DNA of 64,000 nt. Source: Acidimicrobiia bacterium. GTDB lineage: Bacteria; Actinomycetota; Acidimicrobiia; IMCC26256; PALSA-610. A model generated the notes under the pieces. It ran no database searches. It saw only the letters and a list, made by a program, of their open reading frames with translations, and was not told where the DNA came from. The position numbers were made by a program, and so were the translations under genes. The stretch lies in the NCBI GenBank assembly GCA_036271555.1, contig DATBAK010000077.1:1-64000 (forward strand), read 5' to 3'. Shown here in pieces: positions 45,234-54,742 of this stretch (its first letter is position 1; each line of letters begins with the position of its first letter).

Positions 45234-46006
45234 CAACCGCATTGATCACCGGCGCGTCGGCGGGGATCGGCAACGCTTTTGCGAGTCAGCTCGCGGCGCG
45301 CGGCAACGATGTCGTCCTCGTCGCGCGCGACGAGGAGCGCCTGCAGAAGCTCGCGGCCGAGCTGCGCGCGCAGCACAACATCGCGGCCGAGGTGCTCGCG
45401 GCCGACCTCACCGATACGGGCGCGCTCGCGCGCGTCGAGGCGCGCTTGGCCGACGCGGCGCGACCGATCGACACGCTCGTCAACAACGCGGGGTTCGGCA
45501 GCAACGGACTCCTGCACGAGCTCGATGTCGATGACGAGACCCGCGAGATCAACCTCAACGTCGTCGCACTCGTCCGGCTGACACACGCGGCGCTCGGACC
45601 GATGGTCGCGCGGCGCGCGGGCGGCATCCTCAACGTGTCGTCGATCGCGGGCATGCAACCGACACCGCGCAACGCGACCTACGGCGCCACGAAGGCGTTC
45701 GTCACGAGCTTCACGCAGTCGGTGCACGAGGAGCTGCGCGGCACCGGCGTGCGCGCGACGGTCGTGTGCCCGGGCTTCACCCGCACCGAGTTCCAGGAGC
45801 GCGCCGGCATCGACTCGAGTCGCCTGCCGGGCTTCCTCTGGCAGAGCGCCGGCGAGGTCGCGGCCGGTGCCCTCGACGCGCTCGAACGCGGGCGCGCGGT
45901 CTACGTGCCGGGGACGATGAACCGCATGACGGCGGGATTCGTCAGCGTGCTGCCCGACTCCGTGACGCGCCGCGCTGCCGCCCTCGTCATCAAGTTCTCC
46001 GAATAG
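45230..46006 (+). CDS. Short-chain dehydrogenase/reductase
   Basis: This 258-residue SDR of the DltE/YqjQ-like subgroup has [21 protein letters not shown], Ser in NVSSIAGM and YGATK as the catalytic pair, plus [13 protein letters not shown] 45230 overlaps the thrC stop (ATGA), so it is translated with the threonine genes. It has no obvious role in threonine synthesis and occupies the position where thrB stands in many Actinobacteria. Confidence 0.93.
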   Translation: MTTALITGASAGIGNAFASQLAARGNDVVLVARDEERLQKLAAELRAQHNIAAEVLAADLTDTGALARVEARLADAARPIDTLVNNAGFGSNGLLHELDVDDETREINLNVVALVRLTHAALGPMVARRAGGILNVSSIAGMQPTPRNATYGATKAFVTSFTQSVHEELRGTGVRATVVCPGFTRTEFQERAGIDSSRLPGFLWQSAGEVAAGALDALERGRAVYVPGTMNRMTAGFVSVLPDSVTRRAAALVIKFSE

Positions 46007-46008
46007 AT

Positions 46009-46109
46009 CTGGTCGGGCTCGCAAGCTTCGCCCTCCCTGACGCCTCAGGCTCCGGTCGAGGCCGCGCTGCTCGCTCCGCTCGCGCGCTCTGGCGGGAACG
46101 TCGGTCCCT
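46009..46109. repeat. Intergenic repeat element, copy 1
   Basis: CTGGTCGGGCTCGCAAGCT opens the element and recurs at 54962 with the following CGCCCTCC...GACG-CTCAGGC-CCGGTCG nearly unchanged over about 50 bp. It fills the gap between the convergent SDR and PQQ-type genes. GC-rich dyads suggest a transcription-termination or structural role. Confidence 0.7.
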
Positions 46110-47345
46110 TTACGCCGGGTCGATTCGGAAGACGGAGCCGCCCTCGAGGTCGGCGACGTAGAGCTCGCCGTTGTTGTCCTGGCCGAAGCTCGACACCTCG
46201 CCCTGCGCCTGCGCGAGCGGCCGGTGCGCGGTGACGACGCCGTCGTGCTGCTGCAGCCCGATGATCTGCGCCTGGTAGTAGTCGCAGAACACGTACGTGC
46301 CGACGAGGTTCGGGATGCGCGTACCGCGGTACACGTAGCCGCCGGTCACCGCGACACCGCCCGACGCGTGCGAGAACTCGTACACCGGGTCGACCTCGCC
46401 GGGCGGGCGCGCGCCCTTGTACTTGTGGTCCCCTTCGCGCAGGCTCCAGCCGTAGTTCAACCCGCCCTGGCCCGCCTTCGCGAAGTCGACCTCTTCCCAG
46501 TCGCCCTGCCCGACATCGCCGGTCCAGAGGTCACCGGTCTTCTTGTCGAACGAGAAGCGCCACGGGTTGCGCAGTCCCCACTCCCACGTCTCGGGCCGCG
46601 AGCTCGCCTGCCCGACCCACGGGTTGTTCGCGGGCACGGAGTACGCACCGGTCGCCGTCGGGTTCGGGTTGATGCGCAGGATCTTGCTGAGGAACGTCGT
46701 GCGGTTCTGCCCGTTGTTGTTCGGGTCGCCCTCGCTGCCGCCGTCGCCGAGGCCGATGTACAGCATCCCGTCGGGACCGGTGAGCACCTCGCCGCCGTTG
46801 TGGTTCGAGAACGGCTGGTGCACGAGCAGCACGCGCCGGCGCGTCTGCATCTGCGCGACGTCGTGCGCCATCAGGAACTCGTCGACGTTCGTGTCGTCGT
46901 TCTTGTCGGTGTAGTCGACGTACAGCTTGTTGCCGTCGGGTGAGAACGTGATTCCGAGCAGACCCTGCTCGCCACCCGACTTCAGCAGACTCCGGATGTC
47001 GAGCACCGGCGTCTTCAGCAGTGCTCCGTTCGCGTACGCGCGCACGCGTCCGACCTGCTCCGCGATGTAGAGCGTCGACGTGCCGTGACGGGGCACGATC
47101 GCGAGCGGACTGCTGAGTCCCGACGCGATCTCGGTGAGCTTGATGTTCGCCTTCGCGAAGTTCGGCGCCGCGGTCGACGACGGGCTCGCGGACTTCGTCG
47201 TCGTGGTCGTCGCCCGCGCGCTCGTCGCGGGAATCGTGGCCGGGCTGCCGCCCGCGCTCGTCGACTTCGAGCTGCCGCACGCCCCGACCGCGAGACAGGC
47301 TGCGGCTCCCACGGCAACGCTTCGGACCCACCGGTGCCGGCGCAC
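46110..47345 (-). CDS. PQQ-dependent sugar dehydrogenase-like lipoprotein (GSDH family)
   Basis: This 411-residue exported protein has an N-terminal lipobox (AACLAVGAC, Cys about 24) followed by a Ser/Thr-rich linker. The six-bladed propeller of soluble glucose/sorbosone dehydrogenases follows: SSPLAIVPR, GGEQGLLGITFSPD, NHNGGEVLTGPDGMLYIGLG, then WEWGLRNPWRFSFD and GDVGQGDWEEVD. Members oxidise aldose sugars with PQQ and Ca2+ outside the cell. GTG 47345 has TACGCT 8 nt upstream (47359-47354) and no ribosome site, so it is probably leaderless. It is divergent from the gene at 47386. Confidence 0.9.
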   Translation of the reverse strand: MRRHRWVRSVAVGAAACLAVGACGSSKSTSAGGSPATIPATSARATTTTTKSASPSSTAAPNFAKANIKLTEIASGLSSPLAIVPRHGTSTLYIAEQVGRVRAYANGALLKTPVLDIRSLLKSGGEQGLLGITFSPDGNKLYVDYTDKNDDTNVDEFLMAHDVAQMQTRRRVLLVHQPFSNHNGGEVLTGPDGMLYIGLGDGGSEGDPNNNGQNRTTFLSKILRINPNPTATGAYSVPANNPWVGQASSRPETWEWGLRNPWRFSFDKKTGDLWTGDVGQGDWEEVDFAKAGQGGLNYGWSLREGDHKYKGARPPGEVDPVYEFSHASGGVAVTGGYVYRGTRIPNLVGTYVFCDYYQAQIIGLQQHDGVVTAHRPLAQAQGEVSSFGQDNNGELYVADLEGGSVFRIDPA

Positions 47346-47372
47346 GGAAGGAGAGCGTAGGCCCTCGTTGCG

Positions 47373-47378
47373 TACGAT
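47373..47378 (+). promoter_or_regulatory. -10 box of leaderless PGM-like gene
   Basis: TACGAT lies 7 nt before GTG 47386. The divergent TACGCT (47359-47354) serves the opposite gene, so about 40 bp contain both promoters. Confidence 0.6.
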
Positions 47379-47385
47379 CCCGGTC

Positions 47386-48570
47386 GTGCCCACCGGACGC
47401 AGGAAGTACGTCGTGTTCGTGCCCGACGGTTGTGCCGACGTCGCGCTGGCCGAGCTCGGCGGCCGCACGCCGCTCGAAGCCGCGCGCATGCCGAACCTCG
47501 CGGCCCTCGCCGCCGAGTCCGAGGTCGGTCGCGCCCGCGTGATCCCGGACGGGCTGCCCCCGGGCAGCGACGTCGGCAACATGGCGATCCTCGGCTACGA
47601 CCCCGAGCGTTTCCACACGGGCCGCGCGCCGATCGAGGCCGCGGCGATGGGTGTGACGCTCGCGGCCGACGAGGTCGCCTTCCGCTGCAACCTCGTGACG
47701 CTCTCGGACGACTCCGACCGCCCGACCATGCTCGACTTCGCGGCCGGCCACATCAGCAGCGAGCAGAGTCATCCGATCGTCGCCGCGCTCGACGACGCGC
47801 TCGGCAACGGGCGCGACGGCGTCCGCTTCCATCCCGGTGTCGAGTACCGCCACCTGTGTGTGGTGCCGCGCGACTGGAGTGACGCGCAGTGCACTCCACC
47901 GCACGACCTCACCGGTGATCCCGTCGTGTGGCCGTCGGGTCCGGCCGCGCCGAAGCTGCAGGCGTTGATGGACGCGTCGCGCGCGGTCGTCGCGGGCGCG
48001 GCGCGCGATGTCGGCTCGGTCGCGACGCAGATCTGGTTGTGGGGCCAGGGCGCGATGCCGTCGTTGCCGCCGTTCGCGCAGACCTATGGCGTCGACGGTC
48101 GGCTGACGTCCGCGGTCGATCTCGTGCAGGGCCTCGGTGTGTTGACCGGCATCGAGATCGTCGACGTGCCCGGCGCGTCCGCGGGCTTCGACAACGACTA
48201 CCGCGCGCAGGCCGATGCGTGCGTCGCGTCGCTCGAGGATCGCGACTTCTTCCTCGTGCACGTCGAGGCCACCGATGAAGCGGGGCATCAGGGACTGAGC
48301 GACGTGAAGGTCGACGCGCTCGAGCGTTGGGACGCCGACATCATCGGCCCGGTGTTGAGCGCGCTGCGCGCGACCGGCGATCCCTTCCGCGTGCTGCTCC
48401 TGCCCGACCACGCGACGCCGTGCTCGTTGCGCACGCACACGGACCAGCCGGTTCCGTACCTTCTCTTCGACTCCGAGCGCCGCGGCGCCGGCGGCGTCTA
48501 CACGGAACCCGGCGTCGCGACCGCGCCGCTCGTCGACGCGCACACCCTCATGGCCCGCCTGGTGGGGTGA
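47386..48570 (+). CDS. ApgM-family protein: proposed homoserine kinase or cofactor-independent phosphoglycerate mutase
   Basis: This 394-residue alkaline-phosphatase-superfamily enzyme has metal and nucleophile motifs FVPDGCAD, PPGSDVGNMAILGYDP (nucleophile Ser), HVEATDEAGHQG, LLPDHATPC and HTDQP. It belongs to the archaeal-type phosphoglycerate mutase group, which includes a subfamily (TIGR02535) proposed as a non-orthologous homoserine kinase because it sits with threonine genes. Here it stands two genes after thrC, before rho, where thrB is expected, and no GHMP kinase is in the window. I favour the homoserine kinase role but cannot exclude phosphoglycerate mutase. The start is GTG 47386. 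Confidence 0.85.
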   Translation: MPTGRRKYVVFVPDGCADVALAELGGRTPLEAARMPNLAALAAESEVGRARVIPDGLPPGSDVGNMAILGYDPERFHTGRAPIEAAAMGVTLAADEVAFRCNLVTLSDDSDRPTMLDFAAGHISSEQSHPIVAALDDALGNGRDGVRFHPGVEYRHLCVVPRDWSDAQCTPPHDLTGDPVVWPSGPAAPKLQALMDASRAVVAGAARDVGSVATQIWLWGQGAMPSLPPFAQTYGVDGRLTSAVDLVQGLGVLTGIEIVDVPGASAGFDNDYRAQADACVASLEDRDFFLVHVEATDEAGHQGLSDVKVDALERWDADIIGPVLSALRATGDPFRVLLLPDHATPCSLRTHTDQPVPYLLFDSERRGAGGVYTEPGVATAPLVDAHTLMARLVG

Positions 48571-48882
48571 CGCGCCCAACGGCGGGGCGCAGCGCGACGC
48601 CCGCGTGGGTTCGGTCCGACCCCTGAGTTCAGGTTCCGGTCTCGAGCGCCGAGAGGTGTAAAGTCGCGCCGATCCTCGAGGGCCCGGCCCGTGTTCCACG
48701 CAGGTTCCGCGGGTCGCTCCGCTCCCAACCCCACAGCCCCGGGTGTTGGTCGCGGTCGGATCCGGTCCGAGGTCGATCGCTCGCCGGCGAGGCGCCGTCC
48801 CCGGCGAGGATGCGCGTTGGCAACCCCGATGTGACAGGCGGGACCGGCGGCCCCGCGTTCGCGTCCGCCCGAGGAGCAGGTG
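48571..48882 (+). promoter_or_regulatory. rho promoter and long 5' leader
   Basis: This 312-bp gap holds no gene. TAAAGT (48659-48664, within TGTAAAGT) is a good -10, giving an mRNA leader of about 210 nt before rho. GC-rich dyads such as CGCCGGCGAGGCG-like stretches near 48780-48815 could fold. Long leaders that let Rho limit its own expression are known in other bacteria, so autoregulation here is plausible but inferred. GAGGAG 6 nt before the start is the ribosome site. Confidence 0.6.
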
Positions 48883-50646
48883 ATGAGCAACGAGACCTTC
48901 GAGCGGACCGCGCTCGACGGCAAGGATCGGGAGCAGCTGCAGGCGATCGCCTCGGCGCTCGGTCTGAAGGCGATCAGCCGCCTGAAGAAGGCCGAGCTGG
49001 TCGATGCGATCCTCGGCGCGACCGCCGGCGCCAACGGCGGGAAGGGCGCGTCGGGGAACGGCGATCGCGCGACGAAGTCGCGCACGATCCGCTCCACGGG
49101 TCCTGCGAAGAGCGACCTCGACGTGCTCGCGGAGGAAGAGGCCGCGATCGCGGCCTCGGCCGCGACGCCGGAGCCCGACCTCATGCCGGCGCGCCGCCGT
49201 CCCGCGGCCGCGGCCGAGACCGAGAAGAACGGCCGCGCCGACACCGCGGCGGCGTCCGCACCGGCGTCCGCACCGGCGTCGGCCGCGTCGACCGATGCGC
49301 CGCCCGCGACTTCCCGTCAATCCGCGCCGGCCGACGACCACGCCGCGGTCGGTCACCACGACTTCGGAGGCTCGACGCCCGTCGGCGCGCCCGACAACGG
49401 CCAGCCCGGAAACGACTACGAGGGCAGCGGCAACAAGCGTCGCCGCCGACGACGCGGGCGTGACCGTGATCGCGAGCGCGGCTTCGAGCCCAAGCCCGAA
49501 GAGGCGACCGGCGAGGCGATCGAGGTCGAGGGTCTGCTCGACCTGCGCGACGAGGGTTACGGCTTCCTCCGCACCGGCAGCTACCTCGCGGGACGCGACG
49601 ACGCGTACGTGTCCGCATCGCAGGTGCGCCGCTTCGCGCTGCGCAAGGGCGACTTCATCAAGGGCGCGACGCGCGCCGCGGCGACCACCGAGAAGTACCC
49701 GGCGCTCATGCGCGTCGACGAGATCAACGACATGACGCCCGACGAGGCGCGGCAGCGGCCGCGCTTCGAGGACCTCACGCCGCTCTTCCCCGACGAGCGA
49801 CTGCGACTCGAGCTCGCCGGCAACCCGGCCGAGATGACCGGCCGGGTCGTCGACCTGATCTCACCGATCGGCAAGGGCCAGCGCGGGATGGTGGTGTCGC
49901 CGCCGAAGGCCGGCAAGACCACGATCCTCAAGCAGATCGTGTACTCGATCGAGCGCAACAATCCCGAGGTGCACCTCATGGTGCTGCTCGTCGACGAGCG
50001 GCCCGAAGAGGTCACCGACATGAAGCGCCACGTGCAGCGGGGCGAGGTGATCGCGAGCACGTTCGACCGTCCCTCCGACGAGCACACGCAGGTCGCCGAG
50101 CTCACGATCGAGCGCGCGAAGCGACTCGTCGAGCTGGGCAAAGACGTCGTGATCATCCTCGACGGCATCACCCGCCTGGCCCGCGCCTACAACCTCGCGG
50201 CGCCTGCGTCCGGCCGCATCATGTCGGGCGGTATCGACGCCGGCGCCCTCTATCCACCCAAGAAGTTCTTCGGCGCGGCCCGCAATGTCGAAGAGGGCGG
50301 CTCGCTCACGATCATCGCGACCGCGCTCGTCGAGACCAACTCGAAGATGGACGAGCACATCTTCGAGGAGTTCAAGGGCACCGGGAACATGGAGCTGCGC
50401 CTCGACCGCCGCACCGCCGACCGCCGCATCTTCCCGGCCATCGACGTCGAGCAGTCGAGCACCCGCCACGAGGAGCTTCTCTTCGACCGGATGGCGCTCC
50501 AGCAGGTCTGGAAATTACGGAGGGTCATGAGCGCGTTGGATGGCGGCGCGGGGCTCGAGCTGCTGCTCGACAAGCTCCGCACGACCAAGGGCAACGACGA
50601 GTTCCTCGCCCAGATCGCCAAGACGCCCTCGGGCATGGGCGCCTAA
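48883..50646 (+). CDS. rho: Transcription termination factor Rho
   Basis: This protein has 587 residues. The N-terminal Rho_N helix bundle (about 8-48) is followed by a disordered Ala/Pro/Ser then Arg-rich insertion (about 50-205, including KRRRRRRGRDRDRERG). Then come the cold-shock RNA-binding domain (GLLDLRDEGYGFLRTGSYL), Walker A SPPKAGKTTI, Walker B DVVIILDGITRL and the Q/R-loop region. Long inserts of this kind are typical of actinobacterial Rho and add RNA contacts. ATG 48883 is chosen over GTG 48880 because of GAGGAG spacing. Confidence 0.98.
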   Translation: MSNETFERTALDGKDREQLQAIASALGLKAISRLKKAELVDAILGATAGANGGKGASGNGDRATKSRTIRSTGPAKSDLDVLAEEEAAIAASAATPEPDLMPARRRPAAAAETEKNGRADTAAASAPASAPASAASTDAPPATSRQSAPADDHAAVGHHDFGGSTPVGAPDNGQPGNDYEGSGNKRRRRRRGRDRDRERGFEPKPEEATGEAIEVEGLLDLRDEGYGFLRTGSYLAGRDDAYVSASQVRRFALRKGDFIKGATRAAATTEKYPALMRVDEINDMTPDEARQRPRFEDLTPLFPDERLRLELAGNPAEMTGRVVDLISPIGKGQRGMVVSPPKAGKTTILKQIVYSIERNNPEVHLMVLLVDERPEEVTDMKRHVQRGEVIASTFDRPSDEHTQVAELTIERAKRLVELGKDVVIILDGITRLARAYNLAAPASGRIMSGGIDAGALYPPKKFFGAARNVEEGGSLTIIATALVETNSKMDEHIFEEFKGTGNMELRLDRRTADRRIFPAIDVEQSSTRHEELLFDRMALQQVWKLRRVMSALDGGAGLELLLDKLRTTKGNDEFLAQIAKTPSGMGA

Positions 50647-50679
50647 CCTTCACCCCTCCACGAACGAGACGAGATCGCC

Positions 50680-50931
50680 ATGAAGACCGAGACTCACCCG
50701 AACTACATCGAGTGCCAAGTGCACTGCTCCTGTGGGAACGAGTTCACGACCCGCTCGACGCTGCCCTCGCTGCGGGTCGAGCTGTGCTCGGAGTGCCACC
50801 CCTTCTACACCGGCAAGCAGAAGCTGGTCGACACCGGTGGTCGCGTGGATCGCTACCAGCGCCGGCTCGCGAAGTCGACGGCCGCGAAGGCCGCGGCGAA
50901 GAAGAAGCCGGCCGCCGCCCCTCCGGCGTAG
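50680..50931 (+). CDS. rpmE: 50S ribosomal protein L31, zinc-binding type
   Basis: This 83-residue protein opens [21 protein letters not shown] and has [13 protein letters not shown], so four cysteines can hold zinc (the C+ form). A lysine/alanine-rich tail follows. It sits in the large ribosomal subunit near the central protuberance. It begins 33 nt after the rho stop; the rho-rpmE order is conserved across Actinobacteria. The C+ form usually implies that a zinc-free paralog exists elsewhere for zinc starvation (family knowledge). Confidence 0.97.
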   Translation: MKTETHPNYIECQVHCSCGNEFTTRSTLPSLRVELCSECHPFYTGKQKLVDTGGRVDRYQRRLAKSTAAKAAAKKKPAAAPPA

Positions 50932-50962
50932 TCGTCCCGGTCTCGGCTCGGCCGGCGACGCG

Positions 50963-52042
50963 GTGAGCAACCTCCAGACGCACTGGACCGAAGCGGAGCT
51001 ACTGGCGACGCACGCGGTCGCCGAGCCGGTCGTGATCGAAGGCGTGCATTGTCACGGCGGCTTCGATGACGACGGCAACTACGTGTCGCCCCGCACGAAG
51101 TTCCGCGTGCCCGCGACCGCGGCGTGGCAGCAGGCGCATCGCGAGACGTTCGGGACCGACCTCATCGATGCGCCGCTCGCGTCGTGGCCCGCGCCGTACC
51201 CGAGCGTCGCGCAGGCCAAGTACCTCTTGTCGGAGGGCGTGCGGGGCCCGGTCGTCACGACGCTCACGCGCATCGGGACCGTCGAGGGCTTCGGCGCGAT
51301 GATCCGCCACCTCGGGCCCGACGATCTCCAGCCGTTCTTCGTCGAGAGCATCGACGGCACCTGCCTCGCGCACCTGCACCGCGGCCTGTTCGAGGCGCAG
51401 GCGCGCGACGAAGCCGGCTTCGAGGACGAAGCCGGTCACCGCGACATGTGGTTCGTCGCGCGCGACGTCGCCTTCGAGGACCCGGTGACTGCCGACGAGA
51501 GCCGCCGCATGCTCGGGCGCATGGGCATCCCCGCGTCGGCCGCGGCGGCGGTGCCCGCGTCGCCGACCCGTGCGCCGCAGCTCGTCGACGACCTCGATCC
51601 CGACATCGAGGCGATGGCCCGTTTCATGATCGGACTCCTCTTCATCGAGCTCTCCGCGTTCCACACGTTCGCGTGGGCCGAGGCGCTCCTCTCCGACGAC
51701 GACCTCGTCGCGGGCGACGGGCTCGCCGCACGCGTCGTGTCGTTCATCCGCAGCGACGAGACCCCACACGTCGAGTACTTGAAGACCGCGATCACCGAGA
51801 TGCGCGACCGCACCTTCGTCGGCGAGTCCGGCCGTCGGCACCCCGGCGCCGACGTCATCGCGCGCATGTGGGACGTCGCGCGCACCGAGTCGCGCACGGT
51901 GCGGCGGCCGACGCTGCTGCGCCAGACCCTCGCCGAGGTGGAGTACGCACTGCGCGACCATCGCCGCCGCGCCGACATCCTCGAGCAGTTCCACGCGCTC
52001 GGCACGCTGCGGCCGAACGCGCAGGGCGACCTCGCCGAGTAG
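50963..52042 (+). CDS. Uncharacterised protein with ferritin-like diiron ligand pattern
   Basis: This 359-residue soluble protein matches no family I can name. Residues line up as a diiron four-helix set: Glu128 (FFVESID), E156-x-x-H159 (DEAGH), Glu229 (FIELSAFH) and E266-x-x-H269 (DETPH). The pattern E, ExxH, E, ExxH is that of class I diiron carboxylate proteins. The region after about 320 is Arg-rich and helical. GTG 50963 is used. It lies between rpmE and prfA, an otherwise housekeeping stretch. Confidence 0.75.
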   Translation: MSNLQTHWTEAELLATHAVAEPVVIEGVHCHGGFDDDGNYVSPRTKFRVPATAAWQQAHRETFGTDLIDAPLASWPAPYPSVAQAKYLLSEGVRGPVVTTLTRIGTVEGFGAMIRHLGPDDLQPFFVESIDGTCLAHLHRGLFEAQARDEAGFEDEAGHRDMWFVARDVAFEDPVTADESRRMLGRMGIPASAAAAVPASPTRAPQLVDDLDPDIEAMARFMIGLLFIELSAFHTFAWAEALLSDDDLVAGDGLAARVVSFIRSDETPHVEYLKTAITEMRDRTFVGESGRRHPGADVIARMWDVARTESRTVRRPTLLRQTLAEVEYALRDHRRRADILEQFHALGTLRPNAQGDLAE

Positions 52043-52102
52043 TTCCTGAGGAATCAGGCCTACACTTCCGCCCCTCGTTGGACTGTGGGAAGTGGGGGCG
52101 AC

Positions 52103-52696
52103 ATGGGGACTCCTCGTACGGCGAAGCTCTGGATCGGACTCGTGCTCGCGATCGGCCTGGTGGCCGGCGCAGCCGGAAGCGCCGGAGCCAGCGATTTTCT
52201 GGTGCGCGACGGCAACTTCGAATACCCGAAGCTCCCAGCCGGCGGTGCCGGCTCCTTCTCCAAGGGCGACACGTTCGGCGCGTGGTCCGTGACCCGGGGC
52301 ACCGCGCAGCTCTTCACGGCCGTGCCCGGTCAGGCGAAGCCGCGGCAGGGCGCGCAGTTCCTCGCGCTCAACGGCCTGCCCACCGGCAACGGCGCCAAGA
52401 TCTGCCAGAACCTTCCCGGGCTCATCGAAGGCGGGGACTACACGCTGAGCCTCGCGGCCGCGTCGCTCAACCCGATCTCCTCCTCGACGGACTACAGCAC
52501 GTTCGATGTGCGAATCAACGACATTCGCATCGGCTTCCTCGACTTGAATGCGGCGCTTCCGGCGAAGTGGACGCACGCGAGCTTCGGGTTCGGCGCGAAC
52601 CTCCCGCACGAGAAGCTCTGCATCGAGGGCATCGGGAGCAGCACCTTCACCTTCCCGCTCATCGACGCGCTGTCGATCAAGCGCGTCGAGAGCTGA
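52103..52696 (+). CDS. Secreted protein, DUF642/choice-of-anchor C-like
   Basis: This 197-residue exported protein has a signal peptide (about 1-29, WIGLVLAIGLVAGAAGSAGA). One beta-sandwich domain begins FLVRDGNFEYPKLPAGG and includes WSVTRGTAQLFTA and QFLALNGLPTGNGAKICQNL. That pattern, an N-terminal NGNFE-type motif followed by Q-F/V-L-x-L-N-G, is found in DUF642-like carbohydrate- or wall-associated proteins. It has two Cys that may form a disulfide. TACACT (about 52058) and a G-rich stretch precede ATG 52103. Confidence 0.78.
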   Translation: MGTPRTAKLWIGLVLAIGLVAGAAGSAGASDFLVRDGNFEYPKLPAGGAGSFSKGDTFGAWSVTRGTAQLFTAVPGQAKPRQGAQFLALNGLPTGNGAKICQNLPGLIEGGDYTLSLAAASLNPISSSTDYSTFDVRINDIRIGFLDLNAALPAKWTHASFGFGANLPHEKLCIEGIGSSTFTFPLIDALSIKRVES

Positions 52697-52753
52697 CCTC
52701 GACCCGCCGCCCGTCCGACGTCGGCGACCACCGGTCGACGCACGAGTAACCCT

Positions 52754-52759
52754 TATCCT
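52754..52759 (+). promoter_or_regulatory. -10 box of leaderless prfA
   Basis: TATCCT lies exactly 6 nt before GTG 52766. No ribosome site precedes the start. Confidence 0.65.
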
Positions 52760-52765
52760 GCGTAG

Positions 52766-53830
52766 GTGTTCGACCACCTGCCGGAGCTGGAAGCGGAGTT
52801 CGACCGGCTCGAGGGGAGCCTCGCCGACATCGCCGCGGCCGGCGATCGACGCGCGACGCGCGACGCGGGGCGTCGCTACGCGGAGCTGAAGCCGGTCGTC
52901 GAGACCTGGCGCGCGCTCGCGACGGCGAAGGCCGAGCTCGCCGGCGCCCGCGAGCTGCTGAGCGGCGAGCGCGACTCCGAGATGAAGGCGATGGTCGAGA
53001 GCGAGATCGAGACGCTGCTCGCCCGCACCGCCGACCTCGAAGCCGAGCTCAAGGAGCTCCTGCTGCCCCGCGACCCGAACGACGGCCGCAACGCGATCGT
53101 CGTCATCCAGGGCACCGAGGGTGGGGAAGAGGCGAACCTCTGGGCCTCCGACCTGTTCCGCATGTACCAGCGTTTCGCCGAGACGCACGGGCTCAAGCTC
53201 GAAGTGCTGTCGAGCCAGCCGTCGGACCACGGCGGGTTCCGTGACGTGTCGTTCGTCCTGAAGGGCGCCGAGGCCTGGGCGGCGATCAAGTACGAGGGCG
53301 GGCCGCACCGTGTGCAGCGCGTCCCGGAGACGGAGAGCCAGGGGCGCATCCACACGAGCGCGGCGACGGTCGCGGTGTTGCCCGAAGCCGACGACGTCGA
53401 CGTCGAGATCGACCAGAAGGATCTCGAGATCGACGTCTTCCGCTCGAGCGGGCCCGGTGGGCAGTCGGTGAACACGACCGACTCCGCCGTGCGCATCACA
53501 CACGTGCCGACCGGCATCGTCGTCAGCTGCCAGAACGAGCGCAGCCAGCTCCAGAACCGCGACAAGGCGATGGCGATCCTGCGCGCACGCCTGCTCCAAC
53601 TCCAGCAGGAGCAGCAGGACGAAGCGCTCGCCTCGGCGCGCAAGCAGCAGGTGAAGGGCGGCGGTCGCTCCGAGAAGATCCGCACATACAACTACAAGGA
53701 CAACCGCGTCACCGATCACCGCATCGGGCTCACGGTCTACGCGCTCGACAAGGTGCTCGACGGCGACCTCGACGAGTTCATCGCCGCGCTCAAGGCCGAC
53801 GAACGGCAGCGGCAGCTCGGCGCGGAGTGA
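52766..53830 (+). CDS. prfA: Peptide chain release factor 1
   Basis: This 354-residue factor ends translation at UAA and UAG. The N-terminal coiled domain (1-110) precedes the recognition loop [10 protein letters not shown], with a P-x-T motif of the common PET type, and the peptidyl-hydrolysis motif [15 protein letters not shown] (GGQ). C-terminal [17 protein letters not shown] is the typical end region. GTG 52766 appears leaderless. Its stop overlaps the start of prmC, the enzyme that methylates the GGQ glutamine. Confidence 0.98.
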   Translation: MFDHLPELEAEFDRLEGSLADIAAAGDRRATRDAGRRYAELKPVVETWRALATAKAELAGARELLSGERDSEMKAMVESEIETLLARTADLEAELKELLLPRDPNDGRNAIVVIQGTEGGEEANLWASDLFRMYQRFAETHGLKLEVLSSQPSDHGGFRDVSFVLKGAEAWAAIKYEGGPHRVQRVPETESQGRIHTSAATVAVLPEADDVDVEIDQKDLEIDVFRSSGPGGQSVNTTDSAVRITHVPTGIVVSCQNERSQLQNRDKAMAILRARLLQLQQEQQDEALASARKQQVKGGGRSEKIRTYNYKDNRVTDHRIGLTVYALDKVLDGDLDEFIAALKADERQRQLGAE

Positions 53831-54732
53831 CGACGGCTCGCGCGAGCTGGGCGCAGCAGCGCCGCTTCGTGACCGATCGATTGCGTGAGGTCGGCATCGA
53901 CTCGGCCGACGCCGAGGCGCGGTGGCTCACCGAGACCGCGTCGGGATACGCGGGCGCCGAGTGGCTCGCAGTCGCAGCGAAGCTGCCCAACGACCGCGCG
54001 CAGGCGCACCTCGACGCGATGGTCGAGCGCCGCCTCGCGGGTGAGCCGTTGCAGTACGTGCTCGGTTCGTGGAGCTTTCGCGGGCTCGACCTGATGGTCG
54101 ATCACCGCGTGCTGATCCCGCGACCCGAGACGGAGTGGGTCGTCGAGGTCGCGCTCGAAGAGGCGACGCGCGTCGGCCTGCGGCGCGGCGTGCATCGCGC
54201 GCTCGACGCCGAGACGACCGCGGTCGTGGCCGACCTCGGTACCGGCTCGGGCGCGATCGCGCTCGTGCTCGCGGCCGAGCTGACCGACGCGGAGGTGTGG
54301 GCGACCGACGTCAGCAGCGACGCGCTCGCCGTCGCGGCGGCCAACATCGCGGGATGCGGCGCGACGCGCGTGCGGCTCGCCGAAGGCTCGTGGTTCGACG
54401 CGCTGCCCGGCCCGCTCGCCGGCACGCTCGCGCTCGTCGTCGCGAACCCGCCGTACGTTGCCGCACACGAGCTCGACGGGCTCGCGCCGGAGGTCGCGCA
54501 GCACGAACCGCACCGCGCGTTGGTGAGCGGACCGACGGGACTCGAGGCGATCGAGGAGCTGCTCGCGTCGGCGCCGGCCTGGCTCGCGCCCGGTGCGGCG
54601 ATCGTGCTCGAGATCGCGCCGCACCAAGCGGACGTGGTCACGGCGATCGCGCGCACCGCCGGCTTCGACGACGTGCGCGTGCTCGACGACTTCTCGTTCC
54701 GGCCGCGCGTCCTCGTCGCGCGGCGCGGATAG
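53827..54732 (+). CDS. prmC: Release factor glutamine methyltransferase
   Basis: This 301-residue enzyme methylates the GGQ Gln of release factors. The N-terminal helical domain (1-75) binds the factor. The catalytic domain has the SAM loop [18 protein letters not shown] and the substrate motif VVANPPYV (NPPY). GTG 53827 overlaps the prfA stop, so enzyme and substrate are coupled, as in most bacteria. Confidence 0.97.
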   Translation: MTTARASWAQQRRFVTDRLREVGIDSADAEARWLTETASGYAGAEWLAVAAKLPNDRAQAHLDAMVERRLAGEPLQYVLGSWSFRGLDLMVDHRVLIPRPETEWVVEVALEEATRVGLRRGVHRALDAETTAVVADLGTGSGAIALVLAAELTDAEVWATDVSSDALAVAAANIAGCGATRVRLAEGSWFDALPGPLAGTLALVVANPPYVAAHELDGLAPEVAQHEPHRALVSGPTGLEAIEELLASAPAWLAPGAAIVLEIAPHQADVVTAIARTAGFDDVRVLDDFSFRPRVLVARRG

Positions 54733-54735
54733 CGT
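54730..54735 (+). promoter_or_regulatory. -10 box of leaderless small gene
   Basis: TAGCGT begins with the prmC stop codon and ends 7 nt before ATG 54743. Confidence 0.5.
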
Positions 54736-54742
54736 CTCGCGT

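Noticed and set aside
53300-53350. PET instead of PAT in the stop-codon recognition loop of RF1
   Set aside because: The P-x-T motif is intact, and PET is a common natural variant in bacterial RF1, so it is not evidence of altered stop-codon reading.
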